This document shows, in pieces, positions 15,991-23,046 of a stretch of 39,780 nucleotides of DNA (positions within the stretch are counted from its first letter, which is position 1; every line of letters starts with the position of its first letter). Origin of the DNA: a virus; IMG/VR virus record IMGVR_UViG_3300009082_000010, positions 1 through 39,780 of that record; one strand, given 5' to 3'. The notes beneath the pieces are model-generated. The model searched no databases and was not told the DNA's origin. It saw only the letters and a program-made list of their open reading frames with translations. The position numbers and the translations under genes were made by a program.

Positions 15991-16218
15991 TTAAAATGGT
16001 AAACCGTCTTTATTAAAAAACATGTTTATTTTAAACTTAAACTGGTTGTATAGCCGATGTATTTTTGATATTACAATAATTATTTTACCCAAAACAGAAT
16101 AGTTAAGCGACCATTTTTCGTTATCGTAGTACTCGTGTGCGCCACAACGCTCACAAACATAATAACCTGAATCAGTAAAATTTGATGTTTTGTGATGAAA
16201 TATTTTACATTTTAACAT
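15991..16218 (-). CDS. Small DUF1660-like zinc-ribbon protein (75 aa)
   Basis: The beginning LKCKIFHHKTSN followed by YYVCERCGAHE matches the pattern of short prophage proteins of the DUF1660 type (C-x-x-F-x-H then C-x-R-C-G), which probably bind one zinc. The C-terminal half is basic and partly hydrophobic (VLGKIIIVISKI). No Shine-Dalgarno site is visible before ATG 16218. Confidence 0.5.
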   Translation of the reverse strand: MLKCKIFHHKTSNFTDSGYYVCERCGAHEYYDNEKWSLNYSVLGKIIIVISKIHRLYNQFKFKINMFFNKDGLPF

Positions 16219-16230
16219 GCAAATTTTTTT

Positions 16231-16500
16231 CTACAATTTTTGTCTGGCATTTGTGTTTTCTGAAAAATCAAAATTCTTTTCTAAAAAGCAAGGTGCGTTT
16301 TCACATCTACAATTAAACCCTAAACTACAAAGATTTGTAGGTACACAGCGATTGCACGGAATAGACTCTATGTATTCAGTTTCTACGAGTATGCTTTTCA
16401 ATCTTTTATATAAAATAGATGATGTAGCTGTATGCATACTGATTGACACGCCGTTTAGCTCTATTATTACATCTGAAAAATCTTTTAATTTAACATTCAT
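16231..16500 (-). CDS. Hypothetical Cys-rich early protein (89 aa)
   Basis: AAAGGAG precedes ATG 16500 inside a 34-bp leader shared with the pentapeptide gene. The C-terminal half has clustered cysteines (CNRC, CSLGFNCRCENAPC), suggesting a metal site. The N-terminal half is a small beta/alpha region. Function unknown. Confidence 0.55.
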   Translation of the reverse strand: MNVKLKDFSDVIIELNGVSISMHTATSSILYKRLKSILVETEYIESIPCNRCVPTNLCSLGFNCRCENAPCFLEKNFDFSENTNARQKL

Positions 16501-16531
16501 AACTACTCCTTTGTTTATACTGAAAACTTAC
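16498..16531. repeat. 34-bp direct repeat, copy 1 (leader of 16231-16500, end of pentapeptide gene)
   Basis: This is identical to 17361-17394. It contains the start codon, the AAAGGAG site and, on its far side, the last codons of the pentapeptide gene (KFSV-stop). The two copies bracket the pentapeptide gene exactly. Confidence 0.85.
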
Positions 16532-17363
16532 CGGTTATATCTTCGCCTGTATCAACATCAAACACCTGCAAAATTATAATTTTATCCGCAGAAGCCTTGC
16601 CATCTGTAGCCCAAGGCTCATTTATTTTTGCATCTAATGGTATTTGTATTTTTGCTTCAATTCTTCTTTCTGAGTAATTTACAGCGCACCAAGTTCTGCT
16701 TGCAAAATGAAAACCAGGGTTTGAACACAAAATTCTTTCGTCTTCTGCAAAAATTTCTCTTTTTTTTAATTCGTTTAATCCGACTTTAAACTGAAAACCA
16801 TTATTTTTTAAACCTAATTCGAATCGTTTCCAATAAAAATTACCAGGCTCTACACCCATTATTTTTATCAAGCCTTTGGCTCCACGCAAGTTGGCTCTAA
16901 TCAAGTTGGCTCCACGCAAGTTGGCTCTAATCAAGTCGGCTCCACACAAGTTGGCGTCACTCAAGTCGGCGTCACTCAAGTAGGCTCCACTCAAGTCGGC
17001 TCCACTCAAGTCGGCGTCACTCAAGTTGGCTCCACTCAAGTCGGCGTCACTCAAGTTGGCTCCACTCAAGTTGGCTTCACGCAAGTTGGCTCCAATCAAG
17101 TTGGCTCCACTCAAGTAGGCTCCACTCAAGTCGGCTCCACACAAGTCGGCTCCACTCAAGGTGGCTCCACTCAAGTTGGCTCCACTCAAGTTGGCTCCAC
17201 TCAAGTCGGCTCCACTCAAGTCGGCGTCACTCAAGTTGGCTCCACTCAAGTCGGCGTCACTCAAGTTGGCTTTCTTATTAGTTACCAGACAATCCTTTAC
17301 GCTTTCATATTCTCCGCTTAAAATTACTTTTGAATCAACTCTGTTTTTTATTTCTATCAACAT
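16515..17363 (-). CDS. Pentapeptide-repeat protein with C-terminal phage domain
   Basis: The protein has 282 residues. Residues 1-31 form a short leader ([17 protein letters not shown]). Residues 32-161 hold 26 uninterrupted A(N/D/Y/T)LxX pentapeptides ([15 protein letters not shown]), predicting a right-handed quadrilateral beta-helix. Residues about 165-282 are a globular domain with [18 protein letters not shown] and [16 protein letters not shown], a pattern I associate with other phage pentapeptide proteins. DNA-mimicking pentapeptide proteins such as Qnr and MfpA bind gyrase, but no such target is shown here. AAAGGAG precedes ATG 17363. The gene is flanked by a 34-bp direct repeat. Confidence 0.75.
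   Translation of the reverse strand: MLIEIKNRVDSKVILSGEYESVKDCLVTNKKANLSDADLSGANLSDADLSGADLSGANLSGANLSGATLSGADLCGADLSGAYLSGANLIGANLREANLSGANLSDADLSGANLSDADLSGADLSGAYLSDADLSDANLCGADLIRANLRGANLIRANLRGAKGLIKIMGVEPGNFYWKRFELGLKNNGFQFKVGLNELKKREIFAEDERILCSNPGFHFASRTWCAVNYSERRIEAKIQIPLDAKINEPWATDGKASADKIIILQVFDVDTGEDITGKFSV
16881..17270 (-). repeat. 26 tandem 15-bp units of the pentapeptide coding region
   Basis: Near-identical 15-base units (minus strand GCC-AAC/GAC-TTG-AGT-G) run in tandem. Nucleotide conservation between units is high, indicating recent expansion or gene conversion; copy number is likely variable and could be miscounted by short-read assembly. Confidence 0.9.
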
Positions 17364-17394
17364 AACTACTCCTTTGTTTATACTGAAAACTTAC
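17361..17394. repeat. 34-bp direct repeat, copy 2 (leader of pentapeptide gene)
   Basis: This is an exact copy of 16498-16531. On the minus strand it includes a remnant of KFSV-stop codons upstream of the leader, as if the 3' end of another pentapeptide-gene copy once lay here. Confidence 0.85.
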
Positions 17395-17409
17395 TGTAAT
17401 ACATTTTAA

Positions 17410-18111
17410 TTAACTTTTTTTTCTCCAGTTTTTGTCTGGCATTTGTATTATAATTCCGCTTGATACTCTGCTATAAATCCTTGAATCTCTATCTTTTAAT
17501 GCAGCAAGTGATAAATTTGTTGTTACTATCGTTATTTTATTATTATTATATCTGTAGTTGATAATAGAGTAAATACACTCTGCCGAATATTGGGTATAGT
17601 TTTCAGCCCCGTAATCATCTAGTATTAAAATATCACAATTTTTATAAATACTCATAGCACTCATCTCAGATATGTTTTCAGATTTTATAGTATCCCTCAA
17701 AATTAACATAAAATCTGGTGCTGTTAAAAATATTATACCACTACAAAAATTAATTTTATTTGTTTTTAAAGCCTCAATTTCGTCATTTAAAATTATACTC
17801 CTCATTATAGCGCACGCAAAGTGGGTTTTTCCGCTGCCTGGTATCTGGCTATGTATTAATATGGCTTCACCTGTTAAAATTGATTGTAGGGCATTATGAT
17901 ATTGTTTAACAATATTTTCATCAAAATCTATCAAAGATGCTTGTTTATATCTTGGTGGTATTCCAGATTTATTTTTTATTGTTGCATATTTAAATTTAAT
18001 CTCACATTCTATTTTTTCTTTTTCCTTTTGTAATAACAATTTTTCGTCTTCATCACTCAATTGAGGCAAGTTATAGATAAATTTATCAAGTTTAATATCA
18101 AAAGAGGTCAT
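17410..18111 (-). CDS. DnaC/IstB-like AAA+ helicase loader
   Basis: The protein has 233 residues. Walker A is IPGSGKT (residues 90-96), Walker B ILILDDYGAE (161-170), sensor 1 VTTNL (196-200), and the arginine-finger region is DSRIYSRVSSG (209-219). The N-terminal 60 residues are charged and helical, ending YKQASLIDFDE, typical of DnaC-type loaders. It would load the replicative helicase, presumably host DnaB since no phage helicase is seen. It overlaps the initiator gene by 14 bases and has AAGGAG before ATG 18111, forming an O/P-like pair. Confidence 0.85.
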   Translation of the reverse strand: MTSFDIKLDKFIYNLPQLSDEDEKLLLQKEKEKIECEIKFKYATIKNKSGIPPRYKQASLIDFDENIVKQYHNALQSILTGEAILIHSQIPGSGKTHFACAIMRSIILNDEIEALKTNKINFCSGIIFLTAPDFMLILRDTIKSENISEMSAMSIYKNCDILILDDYGAENYTQYSAECIYSIINYRYNNNKITIVTTNLSLAALKDRDSRIYSRVSSGIIIQMPDKNWRKKS

Positions 18112-18793
18112 ACTGCTCCTTAGTCATACCATTTGGGTAATTTTTTATTGTTTTTGGCTCATCCATCCATCGCTGTTGATTTATATAAGTTGATGGATTT
18201 GGAATATATTGACCGTTATCTTTTTTCCACTGTTCAGATTCTTTCTGCCATTTTAAAGATTCTAAAATTTTTTCAGAAATTTCTTTTTTATTTTTAATTT
18301 TATTCCATGATTTTAAAGCTGCCCCTTTTCCCGTTTTATTTGGATATTCTGAATACCATTTAATAAAGTGTTCACAAATTTTTTGTTTATCTTCATCTTC
18401 ATTATCAATACCATTTATATTATCATTTTCATTTCCATTTTCAGTATGATTCTCTGATGATTTACGTATGATTACCGTATGATAATCATATGATTTATTT
18501 TTTCTTCCAGAAATTCCTTTATGACTCTTTGAATTACAATAGTTTATACGCTTTTCTATCTCTTCTTGCATTCTTTCGTTGTAATAAAATCCATTATCAT
18601 CTATAATAAATTTTTTCCAAACCGGAGAATCATATGATTTTAATATTTGATACAATTCATCCTTAGTAAAATGCCCTTCTTGATGTTGAGAACATAGTGC
18701 CCTGATATATTGCCCGACCTGTTCATCTGTTAATCTTGATGTTCTTGTTAAAAAGTCGGCTGTATAAAATAAAACCGCTGGGTCTTTTGCCAT
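18098..18793 (-). CDS. O-like replication initiator with internal iterons
   Basis: The protein has 231 residues. Residues 1-90 (DPAVLFYTADFLTRTSRLTDEQVGQYIRAL) are the DUF1376/YdaU-type helical domain seen in phage replication proteins. Residues about 90-132 are a polar linker (SENHTENGNENDN). Residues 135-225 resemble the C-terminal region of phage replisome organisers (HFIKWYSEYPNKTGKGAALKSW, then YIPNPSTYINQQRW). The linker is encoded by DNA carrying 11-bp iterons also found in the 26-kb intergenic region, as in lambda O, whose gene contains ori. It is coupled to the DnaC-like gene. The start at ATG 18793 has only a weak GGA. Confidence 0.75.
   Translation of the reverse strand: MAKDPAVLFYTADFLTRTSRLTDEQVGQYIRALCSQHQEGHFTKDELYQILKSYDSPVWKKFIIDDNGFYYNERMQEEIEKRINYCNSKSHKGISGRKNKSYDYHTVIIRKSSENHTENGNENDNINGIDNEDEDKQKICEHFIKWYSEYPNKTGKGAALKSWNKIKNKKEISEKILESLKWQKESEQWKKDNGQYIPNPSTYINQQRWMDEPKTIKNYPNGMTKEQYDLF
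18440..18494. repeat. In-gene iterons (11-bp period)
   Basis: Five in-phase 11-base units end in TATGAT or GATGAT (18440, 18451, 18462, 18473, 18484); the last three are near-identical to the intergenic iterons. The reverse complement shares a 29-base perfect match with 26431-26459. Another ATCATATGAT unit lies near 18629. Confidence 0.8.
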
Positions 18794-18818
18794 TTTAAAT
18801 CCAATAAAAAAGGAAGAA

Positions 18819-18911
18819 TTATTTTAATTCATCATACCATTGTTTGCGCCTATAATTAAAAAAGGCGAGCAATTTTGTACAACGTCCCGGCCAACAGTTG
18901 ATCGTTTCCAA
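18819..18911 (-). CDS. Possible 30-residue peptide
   Basis: A TTG start 2 bases after the zinc-knuckle gene's stop opens a 30-codon frame (ETINCWPGRCTKLLAFFNYR) ending in TAA 18819-18821. The composition is protein-like, but the start is weak. A related peptide (AFLGRCTQL) is encoded without a start near 19125, so this may be part of a duplicated remnant. Confidence 0.3.
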   Translation of the reverse strand: METINCWPGRCTKLLAFFNYRRKQWYDELK

Positions 18912-18913
18912 TG

Positions 18914-19084
18914 TCAACTTTGGCCTGTTGTGTGCTGTTCCGGTTTTGCTTCCACAGTGTCCAGTGGCGCTTTCCCCGTTCCATCACAGTCGCTACACGG
19001 AGCTGTATAATCAGGTTGCGGCTCACTGCCACCAGTCCAAACAAGAGCCCCTTCGCCAGTGCCTCTACATGTTTTACATTGCAT
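18914..19084 (-). CDS. DnaJ-type CxxCxGxG zinc-knuckle protein (56 aa)
   Basis: The 56 residues contain CKTCRGTGEG (residues 3-12) and CSDCDGTGKA (30-39), two copies of the CxxCxGxG motif that binds zinc in DnaJ. The segment between is short and polar. AGGTGG lies 7 bases before ATG 19084. Its GC content is visibly higher than its neighbours, suggesting recent acquisition. Longer frames on the plus strand here are artefacts. Role unknown; perhaps an adaptor or chaperone-like peptide. Confidence 0.75.
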   Translation of the reverse strand: MQCKTCRGTGEGALVWTGGSEPQPDYTAPCSDCDGTGKAPLDTVEAKPEQHTTGQS

Positions 19085-19158
19085 TTAGCGCCACCTATAA
19101 GTTAAAGGAAATTGACAATTGCGTACAACGCCCCAGAAACGCCTGAAGTGTACTCGTT

Positions 19159-19356
19159 TTAGGCTTTCTGTGTTGGTTGACGTTGACAAGATTCCTTATT
19201 GTCTTGAGATTTTACGGGGCATATTTGCAAGACAAAAAGAAACCTTAACCACCCGAACCATACCTCTAACCATGCACGTTCCCACGATACCGCAATTAAT
19301 GGGGTAAGATATACCGCGCCACCAACATTTTCATGACTACATTTTGCTAATCGCAT
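19159..19356 (-). CDS. Small hypothetical protein (65 aa)
   Basis: ATG 19356 has a good AGGAG site 8 bases upstream. The first 25 residues (RLAKCSHENVGGAVYL) look protein-like; the middle is hydrophobic and Trp-rich (WLEVWFGWLRFLFVL) and could span the membrane. The C-terminus is polar. Base composition is richer in GC than neighbouring genes. A frame disruption cannot be excluded. Confidence 0.4.
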   Translation of the reverse strand: MRLAKCSHENVGGAVYLTPLIAVSWERAWLEVWFGWLRFLFVLQICPVKSQDNKESCQRQPTQKA

Positions 19357-19419
19357 AGTAAAATCTCCTATAATATTGTGAATTGTCAATGTTAACCAAC
19401 TATATAAAGTATGCAATAT

Positions 19420-19641
19420 TTAATTCTTAACTATTGATTTATAACAACTTTCAATTTTATTAAAATCAATGTTAAACTCTGTTTTTAATGTTTTAATAAT
19501 AGCATATTGTATAAAATGATTAATAGAACCTTTGTCTGGTCTGCAAATACCAGTTAATTTTTTCGAGCAATGTTTAATTATTCTTTTTTGCTCTTCACTT
19601 AACAATACTGTTGTCGGTTTTAAAACGTGTTCTTTTTTCAT
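19420..19641 (-). CDS. Ribbon-helix-helix-like regulator, leaderless
   Basis: The protein has 73 residues from ATG 19641 (MKKEHVLKP); a TTG three codons upstream is less likely. The pattern KPTTVLLSEEQKRIIKHCSK (strand then helix) followed by GSINHFIQYAIIKTL fits an Arc/MetJ-type DNA-binding fold. A strong sigma70-like promoter ends 8 bases before the ATG, and there is no Shine-Dalgarno site, so the mRNA is probably leaderless, as for lambda cI. It may regulate the early operon. The fold call is by eye. Confidence 0.55.
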   Translation of the reverse strand: MKKEHVLKPTTVLLSEEQKRIIKHCSKKLTGICRPDKGSINHFIQYAIIKTLKTEFNIDFNKIESCYKSIVKN

Positions 19642-19648
19642 ACTATAC

Positions 19649-19677
19649 AATATATATTATTTAATACAAAAGTGCAA
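19649..19677 (-). promoter_or_regulatory. Sigma70-like promoter of the RHH gene
   Basis: On the minus strand TTGCAC (19677-19672), a 17-base spacer and TATATT (19654-19649) lie immediately upstream of ATG 19641. The expected transcription start falls at about 19642, so the transcript would be leaderless. Confidence 0.6.
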
Positions 19678-19684
19678 ATATATT

Positions 19685-20425
19685 TTATATTTTTTTTGAA
19701 ACTGGTATTAATTCTTTATTCCAGGTAATTCCATCAACTACTATTTTACCACCCATAGAATTCTGGGCTTTAGTTAAGCCCACGGTATCTATAGTGATAA
19801 AATCATTAAGCATAGGGATTTGAAGCATAAAAAATATTGCCGCATTTTTATCTGTTACAGTACAAACCCACTTTTCTCGAAAGCTTGTACCTTCTGGCTT
19901 TGTTGGTATTGCAACGGGCGCTACTATTTGTGTTGCAGCGGATTCAACCTTGTTTTCTGCCTTTGTCAAGATTTTTTCTGCCAGTTTTGTGTTACCCTGC
20001 GCTTCTAATTCAGCGGCAAACTCACGGGCTTTATCAAGGGCTTCCTGGGCTTTACGGGTTTTTTCACGGTTTTCAGCTTCTATCCTGGCCTGTTCCTCTC
20101 TTTCCTTTTTATGCTTGGCCTGTTGATAAGAAGAAAGAGCGTTGCCAAGGACTTTGAATCCATTCTCTGCAATATCAATAACCTTCTTATATTCTGCATC
20201 TATAAATTTAGATTTACTTTTATAGGGTTCAGTTAGCTCTTTCTTTTCCTTTTCAAGCTCTGATATTGTTGTGCTTACCTGTCTTCTGTAATGGCTAGCC
20301 TTTTCAAATTCTTCGTCTGTAGCTATTGTTATTAACACCCAAGACTTGATTTCTTCAATAGCTGAAACCATTTTTTGTCTATTGGTTACAGGTATAAACT
20401 CTGTTTCTTTTGATTCGATTTCCAT
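19685..20425 (-). CDS. Coiled-coil protein of the recombination cluster (DUF1351-like)
   Basis: The protein has 246 residues. Residues about 50-170 form a long coiled coil, with KEKKELTEPYKSKSKFID and a KKEREEQARIEAENREKTRK stretch. The C-terminal 70 residues are a small domain (FREKWVCTVTDKNAAIFFML). Proteins of this shape commonly sit beside RecT/exonuclease pairs in phages, sometimes annotated DUF1351 or Gam-like; a host-nuclease-inhibitor or accessory recombination role is possible but unproven. AAGGAG precedes ATG 20425. Confidence 0.6.
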   Translation of the reverse strand: MEIESKETEFIPVTNRQKMVSAIEEIKSWVLITIATDEEFEKASHYRRQVSTTISELEKEKKELTEPYKSKSKFIDAEYKKVIDIAENGFKVLGNALSSYQQAKHKKEREEQARIEAENREKTRKAQEALDKAREFAAELEAQGNTKLAEKILTKAENKVESAATQIVAPVAIPTKPEGTSFREKWVCTVTDKNAAIFFMLQIPMLNDFITIDTVGLTKAQNSMGGKIVVDGITWNKELIPVSKKI

Positions 20426-20441
20426 TTGCTTTACTCCTTTG

Positions 20442-20540
20442 TTAAAAGATTATTTTTATTAAAATCCAAGCAATACCATATAAAATCCATATTGTCCCAC
20501 ATGCAATTACTACTATTTCTGTAATTTTTTTTAATATCAT
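20442..20540 (-). CDS. Single-span membrane microprotein (32 aa)
   Basis: ATG 20540 to TAA 20442-20444 encodes MILKKITEIVVIACGTIWI and on to KIIF, essentially one transmembrane helix with a Lys pair at the N-terminus. TAGG lies upstream. It fills most of the gap between its neighbours. Confidence 0.5.
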   Translation of the reverse strand: MILKKITEIVVIACGTIWILYGIAWILIKIIF

Positions 20541-20560
20541 TTTAACCTAATTATTGTTTA

Positions 20561-20860
20561 TTATCGGCCACATCCTTCAATATCTAATTTGATTTCGTAT
20601 GTCAATTTTTTATTTATTTCTGCAACAAATTGTTCATCTAATCTATTCTGTTCTGACCTAAATTGTTCTTCTGATAAACAAATCATTTCTTCATTATCGA
20701 AAAGATTCCTTATTTGGTATGAAACATCTCTGCGTCTTACTACTGTTTCATCTGTTTTGTTCCTTTTATATTTTTTAAATAGTATCGCTAAAAAAGAAGC
20801 TAAAACAGCAACGAACGACGATATACCTATAGCAATAACTACAATTGTTAAAGCAACCAT
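20561..20860 (-). CDS. Membrane-anchored small protein (99 aa)
   Basis: Residues 2-28 (VALTIVVIAIGISSFVAVL) form a strong N-terminal transmembrane helix, followed by a basic KKYKRNK stop-transfer and a soluble charged region (YQIRNLFDNEEMICLSEEQ). GAGGA precedes ATG 20860, which starts just after the exonuclease stop. Function unknown; it could be an anchor or superinfection factor. Confidence 0.6.
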   Translation of the reverse strand: MVALTIVVIAIGISSFVAVLASFLAILFKKYKRNKTDETVVRRRDVSYQIRNLFDNEEMICLSEEQFRSEQNRLDEQFVAEINKKLTYEIKLDIEGCGR

Positions 20861-20861
20861 A

Positions 20862-21467
20862 TTATCCTCTCATTAGTTTATAAGTGTTAAGAATTGACAG
20901 CCAATTATTGTTATCTACTGTTTTGGCCTCCACAACTTTGTAAGGGGTTATTTGGTCATCTGGCTTAATCTGTACACAGAATCCCTTGAAACTATAACCT
21001 CTAAAATTCTCCAGTAATAGATTCTGGTAAGCCTTAATCTGAATTCCCCAGTGCTTGCCAACTCCTGAACACGTTTTCCAGTCAATAATAATTATTCTCA
21101 TACCGTCAACTACAAGTAAATCGGGGGTCCCAGCATACCTATAGATAGAACTATAGTAAGGAGTTTCTAAAATATACTGGTATCCCGATTGATTGAAAGA
21201 TTCCCAGAACCTTTTGAAGCCGTTGTAATATGGCTCCAGGGCTTTATCATAAGTAAATTTTTTGCCTTTAATATGCAGCACTGGTATTTTATGAAACTCA
21301 GTGCCAAAGTTCTGGGACTCTTTGGTGTAATTGCCCTTGTACCCGCTGATTGAATTATAGTGGCCGTCTTTGTCTTTAACAGCAACAGCATCCATAATCT
21401 CTGATACACCTGGAACCACTTTATTGTTCCAGGTGTATACATGGTTTTCTTTGTTAAAATTTAACAT
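20862..21467 (-). CDS. PD-(D/E)XK exonuclease of a Red-like pair
   Basis: The protein has 201 residues. RecB/lambda-exo family features: GTEFHK with H59, GTPDLLVV (D116), IIIIDWKT (D129, W130, K131) and QIKAYQ (Q143-Y147, the QxxxY motif). The enzyme would degrade 5' ends of double-stranded DNA to give single strands for annealing. ATG 21467 overlaps the stop of the annealing-protein gene by 7 bases, so the two are coupled. Moderate similarity to Cas4-like phage exonucleases is also possible, but no Fe-S cysteines are present. Confidence 0.75.
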   Translation of the reverse strand: MLNFNKENHVYTWNNKVVPGVSEIMDAVAVKDKDGHYNSISGYKGNYTKESQNFGTEFHKIPVLHIKGKKFTYDKALEPYYNGFKRFWESFNQSGYQYILETPYYSSIYRYAGTPDLLVVDGMRIIIIDWKTCSGVGKHWGIQIKAYQNLLLENFRGYSFKGFCVQIKPDDQITPYKVVEAKTVDNNNWLSILNTYKLMRG

Positions 21468-22507
21468 AGCGCTGGCTCTATTGTTTGTAATGTATTACCA
21501 TTATCAGTTTTTTCAGAAGTAAACTTTATAGGGTGTTTTGATCTCATTAAATCATTTGCTATTGATGCAATTGTATCTGAAAATGTGCTATACTTCTGGC
21601 CGTTAATTTCAATTAAATAGAGCACGTATGATTTTCCGTTTGTTTCACCTTTCTTTTCAGAAACAGATGTAACAAAATAATCATCTTTCTTTTGTTTTAT
21701 TTCTGGTTCTTCTGTATTCATTTCTACTGTGGGTTTTATTTCTGGTTTTCCAGATTCTTTCTCCTGAGTATAAAATTCTGTTTCTATCGTTGTTTCACCG
21801 TCTTTTATTGCGGTAAAAACTCCGATAAGAATTTCTATTTCTGATAGTCCTATATCAACTAAGGCAGATTTGTTGACATATTTAAGTAAAGCCTCTTTAT
21901 CAACTCCTATTTTATCAAATTCTTTTACCATCGTATCACGCCTTGATGATATTGTTTTTATATCTCCGCTTACAACTTTTTTTGCAGTCCTGTAAATATC
22001 ATCTATAAACGCTGTCGGAATGGCTTTAAAAATAGCGTTTCTTAGCGCTATAGCACACGCAGCGTTACATGTTGTGGCAACCATATCATCGCTGTATCTG
22101 TTACCATTTTTACCAACTATCCGACGTCTTACCTCGGAAGAATAGCTTATATTTTTTTCCAGGTCAAAAGCAACACCCTGAGCCACAACAAAGCGATCTC
22201 CCTCTTCTATCACCCGTGCCCCACAGCGCATATTACCCCAGGCGCTTGCAGCCATTTCCGCTGTTCTAATACTTGGCCCCTCTATAATTTTCTGTGCTCC
22301 TGTGGCGTCCTTGCGCTTTAACACGTAATAACATTCACTAGCAATTGTAGGGCTGTATGTTGCCAGGGTTTTTGCATCCTTCAAAAACTTGTCGATACTC
22401 CTGGGATATTTTTTCGCGGTTGCAATCTGTATGTCAATTTCCCCTTTTGTAATTTGTTCCAGAGAGCCGCTGTTTTCATAAACTTGTATTGCTGTTTCGT
22501 TGTCCAT
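21461..22507 (-). CDS. Probable single-strand annealing protein (RecT/Bet-like role)
   Basis: The protein has 348 residues. The conserved core EGPSIRTAEMAASAWGNMR, then VVAQGVAFDLEKN and YSDDMVATTCNAACAIALRNAIF (residues about 75-165), matches a phage family found next to RecB-like exonucleases, which I take to be annealing proteins. The C-terminal 100 residues are an acidic linker plus a small OB-like region (YVLYLIEINGQKYSTF). Pairing with the overlapping exonuclease supports a Red-like recombination role. AAAGGAG precedes ATG 22507. The exact superfamily is uncertain. Confidence 0.6.
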   Translation of the reverse strand: MDNETAIQVYENSGSLEQITKGEIDIQIATAKKYPRSIDKFLKDAKTLATYSPTIASECYYVLKRKDATGAQKIIEGPSIRTAEMAASAWGNMRCGARVIEEGDRFVVAQGVAFDLEKNISYSSEVRRRIVGKNGNRYSDDMVATTCNAACAIALRNAIFKAIPTAFIDDIYRTAKKVVSGDIKTISSRRDTMVKEFDKIGVDKEALLKYVNKSALVDIGLSEIEILIGVFTAIKDGETTIETEFYTQEKESGKPEIKPTVEMNTEEPEIKQKKDDYFVTSVSEKKGETNGKSYVLYLIEINGQKYSTFSDTIASIANDLMRSKHPIKFTSEKTDNGNTLQTIEPALC

Positions 22508-22522
22508 TTTTAACTCCTTTTT

Positions 22523-22744
22523 TTAGTTTGTACCGCTATTATTAATTGTTATATTACAATGTCCAGAAAAATACATATCAAATGGATAATGTATATTATT
22601 AAACCAGTTCATTTTATACTGCATTTTAATCAATCTTGTTTCTTCCATAGAATCCATAACTATATTTTTTATTTTGTCAATCATTTCGTTAAAGGTTTTA
22701 AACTCGTATTTTGTGCTTATAATTTTTCCATTATTACTATTCAT
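22523..22744 (-). CDS. Hypothetical early protein (73 aa)
   Basis: A soluble small protein with a helical middle (FKTFNEMIDKIKNIV) and a beta-like Asn-rich C-terminus (CNITINNSGTN). AAAGGAG precedes ATG 22744. No family recognised. Confidence 0.55.
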   Translation of the reverse strand: MNSNNGKIISTKYEFKTFNEMIDKIKNIVMDSMEETRLIKMQYKMNWFNNIHYPFDMYFSGHCNITINNSGTN

Positions 22745-22767
22745 GTTTTAACTCCTTTTTTATTTAT

Positions 22768-23025
22768 TTATAATTTATAAATTGACACTATACTATAATT
22801 ACATAATGGAAATATAGAACTATATTCATTTTTTTTTGTTATAAAAATACATTCGTTTACAATAGATATTACCGTTCCGGTATCATAAAATATTCCTCCA
22901 TATTTTTCTTTGATTTGTATTGATAATCCTAAACTGTCTTTAGCAATTATTTGAGAGTACGAATTATAACTCAATAAAAATAATACAACTAAAAATAAAT
23001 ATATTAAAAACTTTTTATCTTTCAT
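22768..23025 (-). CDS. Secreted small protein (85 aa)
   Basis: A classic signal peptide (KDKKFLIYLFLVVLFLLSYN), likely cut after SYS, is followed by a 60-residue beta-rich domain (SIQIKEKYGGIFYDTGTVIS). AAGGAG precedes ATG 23025. An early exported protein might act in the periplasm, for example in superinfection exclusion; this is inference. Confidence 0.6.
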   Translation of the reverse strand: MKDKKFLIYLFLVVLFLLSYNSYSQIIAKDSLGLSIQIKEKYGGIFYDTGTVISIVNECIFITKKNEYSSIFPLCNYSIVSIYKL

Positions 23026-23046
23026 ATTTTTATACTCCTTTTTTTA

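Noticed and set aside
16881-17270. CRISPR-like array of short repeats
   Set aside because: The 15-bp units are contiguous with no spacers and encode pentapeptides in frame.
18898-19307. Plus-strand ORFs opposite the zinc-knuckle gene
   Set aside because: They lack ribosome sites and oppose the operon direction; the minus-strand CxxCxGxG protein explains the region.
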